Source: Streptomyces thermodiastaticus (lineage in GTDB: Bacteria > Actinomycetota > Actinomycetes > Streptomycetales > Streptomycetaceae). Taken from it: 64,000 bases of DNA. Under the pieces are notes generated by a model. It had not been told where the DNA came from and made no database searches. It worked only from the letters and a program-made list of their open reading frames with translations. Of the stretch, positions 28,596 through 38,212 are shown piece by piece. Each line of letters opens with the position of its first letter. Position 1 is the stretch's first letter. The DNA lies in NCBI RefSeq assembly GCF_014656135.1, contig NZ_BNBV01000025.1:1-64000 (forward strand), in the 5' to 3' direction. The translations under genes were made by a program, and so were the position numbers.

Positions 28596-31085
28596 GTGAG
28601 AGCCGTCACTGACCAGGACCGAACGGAACACGCCGCTCAGACGGCCCGGACGGAGGACACGGCCGCCACGGACGGGCACAGAACCCGGGACACCGCAGGC
28701 CCCGCCGGTTCCGGGGGCGGCGCCCAGCGGGTGGCGGGCACCGGGGCCGTGGGCCGTCCCAGGACGACCGCACCCGCCGGGCCCCCGCTCACCGGCCGCG
28801 GCGGGAACCCGCGGGGCACCGGGTACGAGGGGTACGGCGAGCCGGGCCGCACCCGCACGCTCGGGGAGCCCGCCGACCGCCGCAGCCGGCCCGAGCACCG
28901 GGACCGCGGCACCCGCATGCCCGGCGACGGACGCCGTATGCGCAGGCCGGAAGAGCGCGTCCTCGACGACCGCATCCCCGAGGACCGCAGGTCCCAAGGC
29001 CGTATGCCCGACGGTGTCGCCGGACGTCACGCACGCCTGCCCGACGATGCGCGCCACACCCGTGTGCCGGACGGCGGACGCCCGGCGCACGCACCGTACG
29101 GCAGCGGCGCCCAGGCCCGGAGCGCAAGCCGTGCCGAGCCCCGGCCGCCGCACAGCCGTGCGGACGGCCGGCCGGCCGACGGCGGGCGCACCGAGGCCCG
29201 CACGGACACCCGTCCCGAGGACACCCGTCGCGAGGGACGGGCCGGCGCCGGTGCACCGGTCGCCGGGCGGAACGACGCCGGCACCCGGGCCGACGGCGGC
29301 CGTACGGGGTCCGCGGCCGACGGCCGTACGGAATCCGCGGGCGACGGCCGTTCCGTGTCCGGAGGCGACGGACGTCCCGCGTCCGCCGGAATCTGGGACG
29401 ACGGGCTGATCGCCCGGCGCGTCACCCCCGGCGGGACCAGCGCCGCCGACCTCGTCCCGGTGGCACCCCGGCCGCCCCGGCCCCTGCCGGTGCCGCCCCT
29501 CGCCTACGACGGACCGCTGCGGTCGCGGCTGGACGCGCTGCGCGAACTGGTCGGACTGTCCCGTACCCGCGTCGACAGCGGCACGCTCGCCGAGGCGGGC
29601 CGGGTCCTGGACGAGGCCGCGGCGCGCCGCCGGCTGTCCGGGCAGCACACCGTCGTCGCCATCGCGGGCGCCACCGGCAGCGGCAAGTCGCAACTGTTCA
29701 ACGCCCTCGCCGGTGTGCCCATTTCGGAGACCGGGGTCCGCAGGCCCACCACCGCCGCGCCGATCGCGTGCAGCTGGAGCGACGGTGCGGCCGGCCTGAT
29801 CGACCGGCTCGGCATCCCCGGACGGCTGCGCAGGCGCCCCGTCCACGGCCCCGACGCCGACCCGCAGCTGCGCGGCCTGGTCCTGGTCGACCTGCCCGAT
29901 CACGACTCGGCCGCCGTGGAGCACCGCGAGCAGGTGGACCGCATCCTCAAGCTGGTCGACGCGGTCATCTGGGTGGTCGACCCGGAGAAGTACGCCGACG
30001 CGATCCTCCACGAGCGGTATCTGCGGCCCATGGCAGGCCACGCGGAGGTCATGTTCGTCGTGCTCAACCAGGTCGACCGGCTGCCCGGGGAGGCCGCCGA
30101 CCAGGTGCTGGACGATCTGCGCCGGCTGCTCGACGAGGACGGGATCGCCCTGGGGGAGCACGGCGAGCCCGGCGCGACCGTGCTCGCGCTGTCCGCGCTG
30201 ACCGGGGAGGGCCTGCCCGAGCTGCGTGAGGCACTGGGGCGGTTCGTGTCCGAGCGCGGGGCCGCGGCCCGTCGGATCGCGGCCGACGTGGACGTGGCGG
30301 CGACCCGGCTGCGCCCGCTGTACACGGCGCAGCGGCGCGTCGGGTTGAGCGAGGAGGCCCGCGAGGAGTTCGCGGACCGGCTCGCGGACGCGGTGGGCGC
30401 CGTCGCCGCGGGCGAGGCGGCCGAACGCGCCTGGCTGCGCAACGCGGGCCGGGCCTGCGGCACCCCGTGGCTGCGGCTGTGGCACTGGTACCAGGACCGC
30501 CGCGAACCCCCGACCGGACGGTTGCCGGTGCGCACCCAGCCGGACGAGGAGGCCACCGCGCGTCAGCGCGTCGAGCATGCGGTGCGGACGGTGGCCGACC
30601 GGGCCTCGGCCGGGCTGCCGCAGCCGTGGGCCCAGGCGGTGCGGGAGGCCGCGGCACGCGGGGCGCAGGGACTGCCGGAGGAGCTGGACGCGCTCGCGGC
30701 CCGGGCCGGACTGCCGCCGGGCCGGCCGCCCCGGCCGGGCTGGTGGCCGGCGGCGGTGCTCGCCCAGGCGGCCATGACGATCCTGCAAGTCATCGGCGGG
30801 CTGTGGCTGGTCGGTCAGATCGCCGGCGTGCTGGCACCGAATCTGGTGGTGCCGGTGCTGCTGATGCTCGCCGGGATCGCGGGCGGCCCGGTCGTGGAGT
30901 GGAGCAGTAGCATCGCGGCCCGGGGACCGGCGCGGCGGTACGGGCAGGAGGCGGAACGCCGATTGCGCGAGGCGGCGGCGGGCTGCGGCCGGGCCCGGGT
31001 GCTGGACCCGATCGCCGCGGAGCTGCTGCGCTACCGGGAGGTGCGGGAGCAGTACGCGCGGGTGAGAGGCGTGGGGGTGCGGTGA
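28596..31085 (+). CDS. Dynamin-like GTPase with long disordered N-terminus
   Basis: 829 residues from GTG 28596. Residues 1-about 285 are low-complexity, rich in Arg, Gly, Pro and Asp, with repeated (R)xPDxG/RTE/EDTR units. The GTPase domain (about 310-540) has AGATGSGKSQLFNALAG, RRPTTAAPIAC, LVLVDLPDHDS (G3) and VLNQVDRLP (G4). Two or three hydrophobic segments near the C-terminus (WWPAAVLAQAAMTILQVIGGLWLVGQ, APNLVVPVLLMLAGIAGGPVVEW) anchor it in the membrane, and a basic helix ends it. With the upstream soluble GTPase it probably works as a membrane-remodelling or septum-associated pair. Confidence 0.88.
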   Translation: MRAVTDQDRTEHAAQTARTEDTAATDGHRTRDTAGPAGSGGGAQRVAGTGAVGRPRTTAPAGPPLTGRGGNPRGTGYEGYGEPGRTRTLGEPADRRSRPEHRDRGTRMPGDGRRMRRPEERVLDDRIPEDRRSQGRMPDGVAGRHARLPDDARHTRVPDGGRPAHAPYGSGAQARSASRAEPRPPHSRADGRPADGGRTEARTDTRPEDTRREGRAGAGAPVAGRNDAGTRADGGRTGSAADGRTESAGDGRSVSGGDGRPASAGIWDDGLIARRVTPGGTSAADLVPVAPRPPRPLPVPPLAYDGPLRSRLDALRELVGLSRTRVDSGTLAEAGRVLDEAAARRRLSGQHTVVAIAGATGSGKSQLFNALAGVPISETGVRRPTTAAPIACSWSDGAAGLIDRLGIPGRLRRRPVHGPDADPQLRGLVLVDLPDHDSAAVEHREQVDRILKLVDAVIWVVDPEKYADAILHERYLRPMAGHAEVMFVVLNQVDRLPGEAADQVLDDLRRLLDEDGIALGEHGEPGATVLALSALTGEGLPELREALGRFVSERGAAARRIAADVDVAATRLRPLYTAQRRVGLSEEAREEFADRLADAVGAVAAGEAAERAWLRNAGRACGTPWLRLWHWYQDRREPPTGRLPVRTQPDEEATARQRVEHAVRTVADRASAGLPQPWAQAVREAAARGAQGLPEELDALAARAGLPPGRPPRPGWWPAAVLAQAAMTILQVIGGLWLVGQIAGVLAPNLVVPVLLMLAGIAGGPVVEWSSSIAARGPARRYGQEAERRLREAAAGCGRARVLDPIAAELLRYREVREQYARVRGVGVR

Positions 31086-31439
31086 CGGTGACTGCGGGTG
31101 CCGCGCACCCGTACCCCGGCCGGTCGCCTCGACCGTTTTCTCTTGACCCCTCATTTCGGTGCGGCGCCTCCCTGCCCCTCCCCGGCTTCACCCGACCGGG
31201 TGGCGGAGTTGTCCACAGGCATGCGGTGGTCCACAGGCCCCAGCGGACTCGGCGCGGCAGAGGCAGCCTGGTTCCGCGGTGACCGCAGCGGATGCGACGG
31301 CGTGACCGACGTGGTGGACGAGCTCGGTACGTCCGCGCGGCGGATGCGGTCACCGCACCAGCCACCGCTGTACGGAACGGGCCGTACATGCGTCCGCCCG
31401 GCCGCCGCGGCCGGGGGAGCGAGGGAGGGGTGTCGGACG
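31086..31439. other. ssbB upstream region
   Basis: 354 bases without a supportable gene. It carries two DnaA-box-like sites (31209-31235) and otherwise GC-rich sequence with a GGGAGGGG ribosome binding site just before ssbB. Confidence 0.55.
31209..31235 (+). promoter_or_regulatory. Two DnaA-box-like sites upstream of ssbB
   Basis: TTGTCCACA (31209-31217) equals the Streptomyces DnaA-box consensus; TGGTCCACA (31227-31235) differs at one position. Same orientation, 18-base spacing, each followed by GGC. Confidence 0.5.
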
Positions 31440-31979
31440 ATGAACGAGACGATGGTCTGCGTGGTCGGCAACGTGGCGACGCAGGTGGTGTACCGGGAGC
31501 CGTCCTCCGGGCCTTCCGCGAGGTTCCGGCTCGCCGCCACCTCCCGCTACTGGGACCGGGAGAAGAACGCCTGGACGGACGGGCACACCAACTTCTTCAC
31601 CGTGTGGGCCAACCGCCAGCTGGCCATGAACGTCGCCGCCTCGCTCACCGTGGGCGACCCCGTCCTCGTGCAGGGCCGGCTGAAGGTGCGCACGGAGGTC
31701 CGTGACGGCACGCCCCGCACCTGGGCGGACATCGACGCCGTGGCGATCGGCCACGACCTGACGCGGGGCACGGCCGCCTTCCGCCGCACCGGACGGCCGG
31801 AACCGGTGACGGTGCTCCCGCACACCCCGGCCACGCCGCCGGACGCCCGCGGCACATCCGCCGGGCAGGCGGCCGCCGCCGTTCCGGCACAGCCCGAGCC
31901 CGCGTGGGAGACACCGCTGCCACCCGGGGCCGCGCAGGAGCAACGCGGGCCCGACTGCGTGCCGCTCGCGGTGACATGA
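31440..31979 (+). CDS. ssbB: Single-stranded DNA-binding protein SsbB
   Basis: 179 residues from ATG 31440 (GGGAGGGG upstream). One OB fold: ETMVCVVGNVATQVVYREPSSGPSARFRLAATSRYWDREKNAWTDGHTNFFTVWANRQLAMNVAASLTVGDPVLVQGRLKVRTE...WADIDAVAIGHDL. The C-terminal tail is Pro/Ala-rich and lacks the DDDIPF acidic tip of the replicative SSB, marking it as the second paralogue. In S. coelicolor SsbB is needed for chromosome segregation during sporulation. The tail here is longer than the about 156-residue protein I recall from S. coelicolor. Confidence 0.88.
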   Translation: MNETMVCVVGNVATQVVYREPSSGPSARFRLAATSRYWDREKNAWTDGHTNFFTVWANRQLAMNVAASLTVGDPVLVQGRLKVRTEVRDGTPRTWADIDAVAIGHDLTRGTAAFRRTGRPEPVTVLPHTPATPPDARGTSAGQAAAAVPAQPEPAWETPLPPGAAQEQRGPDCVPLAVT

Positions 31980-32251
31980 CGAGCTGTCTGCCGGCGACGG
32001 GCCGCCCGGAGCGGTACATCGGCGAGCGCACCGGCGGGATTCCTGGTGGATTCGCCGATAAGACCTGTTCGCGGACGGCCCGCAGGGGCGCCGGGCGATA
32101 ACGATTCCGATTCGGATCAACGATCTGACGATCACACAGCGAAGGGCGGGTGTGCGGGCTCCCTAGGATGCCGGACATGACTCCGGCAGCCCGGAGAAAC
32201 TGCTGGTGGGACCGCATCTCTCACGCCAATGGTCCTGCTCGAAGGGGATAT

Positions 32252-33718
32252 ATGTGTGCTTCGTATGCCGCGCCGCCCGAGCGCAGGCGAGGGGCGGTTC
32301 GCGTGGCCGCCGCGACGCTGGGGTCCGGACTGGTCGCCGCCGGTGTGCTGACCGCCGCGGGTCCCGCCGCGGCCGACGAGGCACCCCGTACTCCGGGCGG
32401 TGCGACCGCCACCATCGCCGGCATGAAGACGTACGGCACCGCGGTCGTCCACGACGCAACCGGTGACCACGAGGTCTCCGCGGGCCTGTTCGAGATGTCC
32501 GTCGACGGCGGCGGCATGCTGCAGACCTACTGCGTCGACCTGCACAACCCCACCCAGCGGGACGCCCAGTACCACGAGACGCCCTGGAGCGGCACGTCGC
32601 TGGGCACCAACAAGAACGTCGGCCGGATCCGCTGGATCCTGCAGCACTCCTACCCCCAGGTCAACGACCTGGCCGCGCTCGCCGCCAAGGCAGGGGTCAA
32701 GAACCTCACCGAGCAGGACGCGGCGGCCGGCACCCAGGTGGCCATCTGGCGCTTCTCCGACGACGCGGACGTCGACGCCGTCGACCCGCAGGCCGAGAAG
32801 CTCGCCGACTACCTGCAGCGGCACGCCCGGGACATGGCCGAACCGAAGGCCTCACTCACTCTCGACCCGCCCGCCGTCTCCGGCCGGCCCGGTGAACGGC
32901 TGGGGCCGGTGACGGTGCACACCGGTGCGAGCAGCGTCACGGTGACACCCCCGGCGGACGCCGCCGGGGTGCGCATCGTCGACGCGCACGGCAAGCCGGT
33001 CACCTCCGCCAAGGACGGCACCCGGCTCTACTTCGAGGTCCCAGAGGACGCCGCCGACGACGCCACGCCTGCCGCGGACGGCACCACACCCTCCGCGGAC
33101 GGCAGCGCGGGCAGCGCCGAGCTGACCGTCCAGGCGTCCACCACGGTGCCGGTCGGCCGGGCCTTCACCTCCGACAGCCGCAGCCAGACCCAGATACTGG
33201 CCGGCTCCAGCGAGTCCACCGTCTCGGCCACCGCGACCGCCACCTGGGCCGGCCGAGGTCCGGTGCCGGCTCTGGCCGCCGAGAAGGACTGCGCCGAGGG
33301 CGGCCTGGTCGTGCACGCGGTGAACAAGGGCGACGCACCCTTCACCTTCGCCCTGATGGGCACCGGGCACAGCATCCCGGCGCACGCGGCCAGGACGGTC
33401 CTCATCCCTTTGCAGGAGGACCAGTCCTACGACTTCACGATCACCGGCCCCGGCGGCCTCGCCCAGCGCTTCACGGGCGTCCTCGACTGCAAGACACAGA
33501 GCGACACGGCCGGCCTGACCACGCAGACCGTTGCCGAACCCTCCCCGGCCACGGGCGGGAACCTCGCGGAGGCCGGCGACCTCGCGGAGGCCGGCGACCT
33601 CGCGGAGACCGGCGGTGACGACAGCACCCCGATGATCGCCGTCACCGGCCTGAGCCTCCTGGTCCTCGGTGCCACGGCGCTGAGCATCGTCCGCAAGAAG
33701 AAGGCGCCGCAGGACTGA
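32252..33718 (+). CDS. Cys-Gln thioester surface protein, LAETG anchored
   Basis: 488 residues from ATG 32252 (AAGGGGA upstream). Signal peptide to about residue 42 (LTAAGPAAA). A TQXA thioester domain follows (residues 45-200), with the Cys in QTYCVDLHN and the Gln in AAGTQVAIWRF that form the internal thioester. Ig-like beta region (210-430), then three tandem 6-residue units (LAEAGD, LAEAGD, LAETGG), a membrane helix (TPMIAVTGLSLLVLGATALSIV) and a RKKK tail. It is a sortase substrate on the hyphal surface. Thioester domains in Gram-positive adhesins bind covalently to targets, so a covalent adhesin role is likely. Confidence 0.9.
   Translation: MCASYAAPPERRRGAVRVAAATLGSGLVAAGVLTAAGPAAADEAPRTPGGATATIAGMKTYGTAVVHDATGDHEVSAGLFEMSVDGGGMLQTYCVDLHNPTQRDAQYHETPWSGTSLGTNKNVGRIRWILQHSYPQVNDLAALAAKAGVKNLTEQDAAAGTQVAIWRFSDDADVDAVDPQAEKLADYLQRHARDMAEPKASLTLDPPAVSGRPGERLGPVTVHTGASSVTVTPPADAAGVRIVDAHGKPVTSAKDGTRLYFEVPEDAADDATPAADGTTPSADGSAGSAELTVQASTTVPVGRAFTSDSRSQTQILAGSSESTVSATATATWAGRGPVPALAAEKDCAEGGLVVHAVNKGDAPFTFALMGTGHSIPAHAARTVLIPLQEDQSYDFTITGPGGLAQRFTGVLDCKTQSDTAGLTTQTVAEPSPATGGNLAEAGDLAEAGDLAETGGDDSTPMIAVTGLSLLVLGATALSIVRKKKAPQD
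33563..33616 (+). repeat. 18-base tandem repeat in sorting-signal region
   Basis: Three units of CTCGCGGAGGCCGGCGAC (the third diverged) encode LAEAGD-LAEAGD-LAETGG, so the sorting motif itself is triplicated with only the last copy functional. Confidence 0.85.
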
Positions 33719-33742
33719 CCCCGCCCGCCGAGGGCGTCACCG

Positions 33743-33784
33743 CGGACGGACCCGCGTCCCCGCCCGGATCAGCGGGTCCGTCCG
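33743..33784 (+). terminator. Terminator after thioester protein
   Basis: 13-base stem (CGGACGGACCCGC, 33743-33755, with 33772-33784) and a 16-base loop. Confidence 0.7.
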
Positions 33785-33949
33785 GCCCCGGCCGCCCAGG
33801 TGACGGAGGTGGCCGGCTGCCTACCGCCTCCGATGACAACACCCCAGCTCACAGGCCCCCACCTGAACTGGTTTCCGCCCAGGGGTGGCGGTACGGCAAG
33901 ATGGGCTGTATCTGCCCACTGCCAGATTCAAGCTGCCGGACGGTTTCTC

Positions 33950-35614
<1,665 letters not shown>

Positions 35615-35622
35615 TCCTGCCG

Positions 35623-36069
35623 ATGCGCCACACCTACCGCTGCCCTCTGCGCTGGGCGGACATGGATGCCTACGGGCATGTCAACAACGTGGTCTTCCTC
35701 CGCTACCTGGAGGAGGCCCGGGTCGACTTCCTGTTCCGCCCGGACAAGACCTTCCGGCAGGGGTCGGTCGTGGCGCGTCACGAGATCGACTACAAACGGC
35801 AGCTCGTCCACCGGCACGAGCCGGTGGAGATCGAGCTGTGGGTCACCGAGATCCGGGCCGCCTCCTTCACCCTCGCCTACGAGGTGAAGGACGGCGACCT
35901 GGTCTACGTCCGTGCCTCCACGGTGATCGTGCCGTTCGACTTCGAGGCCCAGCGGCCGCGCCGGATCACCCCGGAGGAACGCGCGTTCCTGCAGCAGTAC
36001 ATGGACGGCGCGGACGACGACGGCACCGGCACGGACCCGGACGGCGAGAAGGAGGCCGTCGCCGCATGA
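35623..36069 (+). CDS. Hotdog-fold acyl-CoA thioesterase
   Basis: 148 residues. 4-hydroxybenzoyl-CoA thioesterase-like hotdog domain: CPLRWADMDAYGHVNNVVFLRYLEEARVDFLF with the catalytic Asp of the DxxGHVNN motif, then a long helix and strands VARHEIDYKRQLVHRHEPVEIELWV. The C-terminus is acidic (MDGADDDGTGTDPDGEKE). It hydrolyses an acyl- or aryl-CoA of unknown identity. It is in an operon with ettA and the next gene, which its stop codon overlaps (ATGA). Confidence 0.88.
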   Translation: MRHTYRCPLRWADMDAYGHVNNVVFLRYLEEARVDFLFRPDKTFRQGSVVARHEIDYKRQLVHRHEPVEIELWVTEIRAASFTLAYEVKDGDLVYVRASTVIVPFDFEAQRPRRITPEERAFLQQYMDGADDDGTGTDPDGEKEAVAA

Positions 36070-36764
36070 CGGTCCTCCACCTCGCCGACGGCACCGAGGC
36101 CGCCGATCTGGCGGCCTTCCTCTCCCGGCTGCTCCACTACGACCGGGCGGCCGCCGTGCGCCTGCAGGCCGCGGGCACCGCGCTGGCGGTGTTCGGACGG
36201 CCGGCCTCCTTCGAGGTGCTGGCCGTGCGCGCGGTGCGTCTGGCCAAGCCGTACGAGCACGGACTGGACGTCACGCTCGACGCGACCGTCTCCGCGGGCG
36301 AACTGCTGGAGCTGGTCGACGAGCAGGCGGCCACGGCCACCGTCCCGGCCGCGGTGACCGGACCCCCGTGGGCCGGAGTGCTGCCGCCGCGCGGCGGCTG
36401 GCGGCCGGAGCCCGGGCTGCCCGGCGCGGACAGCCTGCGGGCCCTGGTGTCCGCCGCGGTCACCGAGTTCCGTTCCCGCACCGGGCAGTTGCCGCCCGAG
36501 GCACGCACCCGCGCCGAACTCGACCGCATCGGACGGGAGATCTGGTCCCGGACGGTCGGGCGGACCCGGTTGCCGGTGCGGGCCGTGCACGCGGCACAGT
36601 CGCTGGGCTTCCTGCGCCCGGCAGCGGCCGGCGGCCAGGACGACCTGGCCCTGTTCTCGTCCGGCACATGGCTGCGGCTGCGGGCACCCTACGGTTCGAT
36701 CGCCGTCCGGCATGCCGGGCAGGGGCAGGCCGGGCTGGGGGCGCTGAGCCTCAGCGTCCGCTGA
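36066..36764 (+). CDS. Conserved actinobacterial protein of unknown function
   Basis: 232 residues from ATG 36066, which overlaps the thioesterase stop (ATGA). No named family recognised. The N-terminal part (residues 1-95) is a mixed alpha/beta domain with FLSRLLHYDRAAAVRLQAAG and DVTLDATVSAGELL; the middle is Pro/Gly-rich (PPWAGVLPPRGGWRPEPG). The C-terminal half has a helical AELDRIGREIWSRTVGR and ends with beta strands (ALFSSGTWLRLRAPYGSIAVR). Conserved placement after ettA and a thioesterase suggests a translation- or CoA-related accessory role, but there is no direct evidence. Confidence 0.8.
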   Translation: MTVLHLADGTEAADLAAFLSRLLHYDRAAAVRLQAAGTALAVFGRPASFEVLAVRAVRLAKPYEHGLDVTLDATVSAGELLELVDEQAATATVPAAVTGPPWAGVLPPRGGWRPEPGLPGADSLRALVSAAVTEFRSRTGQLPPEARTRAELDRIGREIWSRTVGRTRLPVRAVHAAQSLGFLRPAAAGGQDDLALFSSGTWLRLRAPYGSIAVRHAGQGQAGLGALSLSVR

Positions 36765-36831
36765 ACTCCCCGACCCGGCACGGGCGTGGGCCGCGGACAG
36801 ACCGGCGGCCGCTGCCCTGCGCCGCCCGGCC

Positions 36832-37827
36832 TCAGTCCCGTCGGCCGTCGTGCGGTTCGCTGTCGTCGGGCCACACCGCGACGTGGTCCGGCTCCAGTTC
36901 CAGCGCCACCCGGTCCCGCAGGCCCAGGGCCCGCACGTACTCGGCGGGCAGCTGCATGCGGCCGGCGCGGTCCAGCATGGCGTACTCCCGGCTCACCACC
37001 CGCTCGTCGCCGGTCGCAGCGTCCACCTCGCTGCGGCGCAGCACCTCCGTCGACGTCCGTCCGTCGCGGATCGCGACGGTGCGGCGCACCTCGTTCGCCA
37101 CCGCCTGGTCGTGGGTCACGATGACGACGGTCGTGCCCAGACGCTCGTTGGCGGTGCGGAAGGCGGCGAAGATCTCCTCGGCGGTGTGCGAGTCGAGCTC
37201 GCCGGTGGGTTCGTCGGCGAGCAGCACCGCCGGGTCGTTGGCGAGGGCCACCGCGATCGCCACCCGCTGCTGCTGACCACCGGACATCTGCCGCGGACGG
37301 CGGTCCCGGCAGTCGGCGACCTGCATCATCTCCAGCAGGTCCGTCACCCGTTCGGCCCGGGCCCGGCGCCCGCGCGGGCCGCGGCCGCCGGACAGCTGCA
37401 TCGGCAGGGCCACGTTCTGCGCGGCCGTCAGGTAGGGCAGCAGATTGCGGGAGGTCTGCTGCCAGACGAAGCCGACGACCTCGCGGCGGTAGCGCAGCCG
37501 GTCCTTCGCCGACATGGCGAGCAGGTCGTACTGGGCCACCCGGGCCGCACCCGCGGTCGGCGTGTCCAGCCCCGCGAGGATGTTCATCAACGTGGACTTG
37601 CCGCTGCCGGAGGCGCCGACGAGCGCCATCAGCTCGCCCTCCCGGACCAGCAGGTCGAGGCCCTGCAGCGCCTGCACCTCCACGCCGTCGGTGGAGAAGA
37701 TCCGCACCAGCCGGTCGCAGGTGATCAGGGCGTCGTGGCCGTAGGCCGGGCGGGAGCGGTCCTCGGCGACCCGCCGCTCCAGGTCGGCGAGCGTGGGACG
37801 GTGCGTGCTGGTCGGTCTCGTCGTCAT
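36832..37827 (-). CDS. ABC exporter ATPase with C-terminal AbrB-like domain
   Basis: 331 residues from ATG 37827. The MacB/LolD-type ATPase core (residues 40-260) has GASGSGKST, the Q-loop FVWQQTSRNLLPYLTA, MSGGQQQRVAIAVAL, LLADEPTGELD and a THDQ switch. The last about 60 residues add YAMLDRAGRMQLPAEYVRALGLRDRVALELEPDHVAVWP, which has the pattern of a SpoVT/AbrB swapped-hairpin domain (DxxGRhxLPxehhxxLGhxxxDxVxhEhxxDxhxhh). ATPases of this family normally end before it. The tail could mediate dimerisation or DNA binding. Its permeases are encoded upstream, across a repeat-filled 385-base gap. Confidence 0.88.
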   Translation of the reverse strand: MTTRPTSTHRPTLADLERRVAEDRSRPAYGHDALITCDRLVRIFSTDGVEVQALQGLDLLVREGELMALVGASGSGKSTLMNILAGLDTPTAGAARVAQYDLLAMSAKDRLRYRREVVGFVWQQTSRNLLPYLTAAQNVALPMQLSGGRGPRGRRARAERVTDLLEMMQVADCRDRRPRQMSGGQQQRVAIAVALANDPAVLLADEPTGELDSHTAEEIFAAFRTANERLGTTVVIVTHDQAVANEVRRTVAIRDGRTSTEVLRRSEVDAATGDERVVSREYAMLDRAGRMQLPAEYVRALGLRDRVALELEPDHVAVWPDDSEPHDGRRD

Positions 37828-38212
37828 CGGCTGGCTCCTGCACGGCGGCGGCGTCGGCTGTGGCGGTCACGTGTGCTGCGGCGGTCCGGCGTCCCCTGAC
37901 GGTTCGCTGTCCTCCGGCCGTCCAACTTCCTTTGGCAGTCCGGCATCTCCAGGCCGTCCGGCGTCTCCAGGCCGTCCGGCGTCCCCCGGCCGTCCGGCGT
38001 CCCCCGGCCGTCCGGTGTCGTCGGCGGCCGGGGCGGGGCGGTGACCCGGCGGCTCGGGGCGGTCGCCGGGACGGGCCTCGCCGGCACACGCGCACCGGAA
38101 CCGGGCGTCGGGCGGCCTGCGTACGTGCCTGCCGCACCCGGCTTCCTCTTCGTACGTCCCCCGCACGTGCCTGCCGCACCCGGCCCCCGCGTGTCTCTCC
38201 GGCACAGTCCCC
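37828..38212. other. Repeat-bearing spacer in ABC exporter operon
   Basis: Between permease and ATPase genes of one operon. Open frames exist on the minus strand (for example PGDAGRPGDAGRPG), but they only reflect an 18-base tandem repeat and GC bias. I see no supportable gene. Confidence 0.55.
37938..38027 (-). repeat. 18-base tandem repeat, about 5 units
   Basis: Units of GTCCGGCGTCTCCAGGCC starting at 37938, 37956, 37974, 37992 and 38010 (the last diverged), with a degenerate unit before them (37920) and another similar copy at about 37884. Third and fourth units are identical, a sign of recent slippage. Confidence 0.85.

Noticed and set aside
26856..31154. 1432-codon open frame on the minus strand
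   Set aside because: It is antisense to two recognisable GTPase genes, is rich in Gly/Arg/Gln low complexity, and arises from high GC at third positions of the real genes.
37938..38027. CRISPR array
   Set aside because: The 18-base units are directly adjacent with no spacers; it is a simple tandem repeat, and no cas genes are nearby.
37867..38205. Minus-strand ORF with PGDAGRPGDAG repeats
   Set aside because: The repeat peptide reflects the 18-base DNA repeat; there is no ribosome binding site, signal or homology, and two other frames are equally open.
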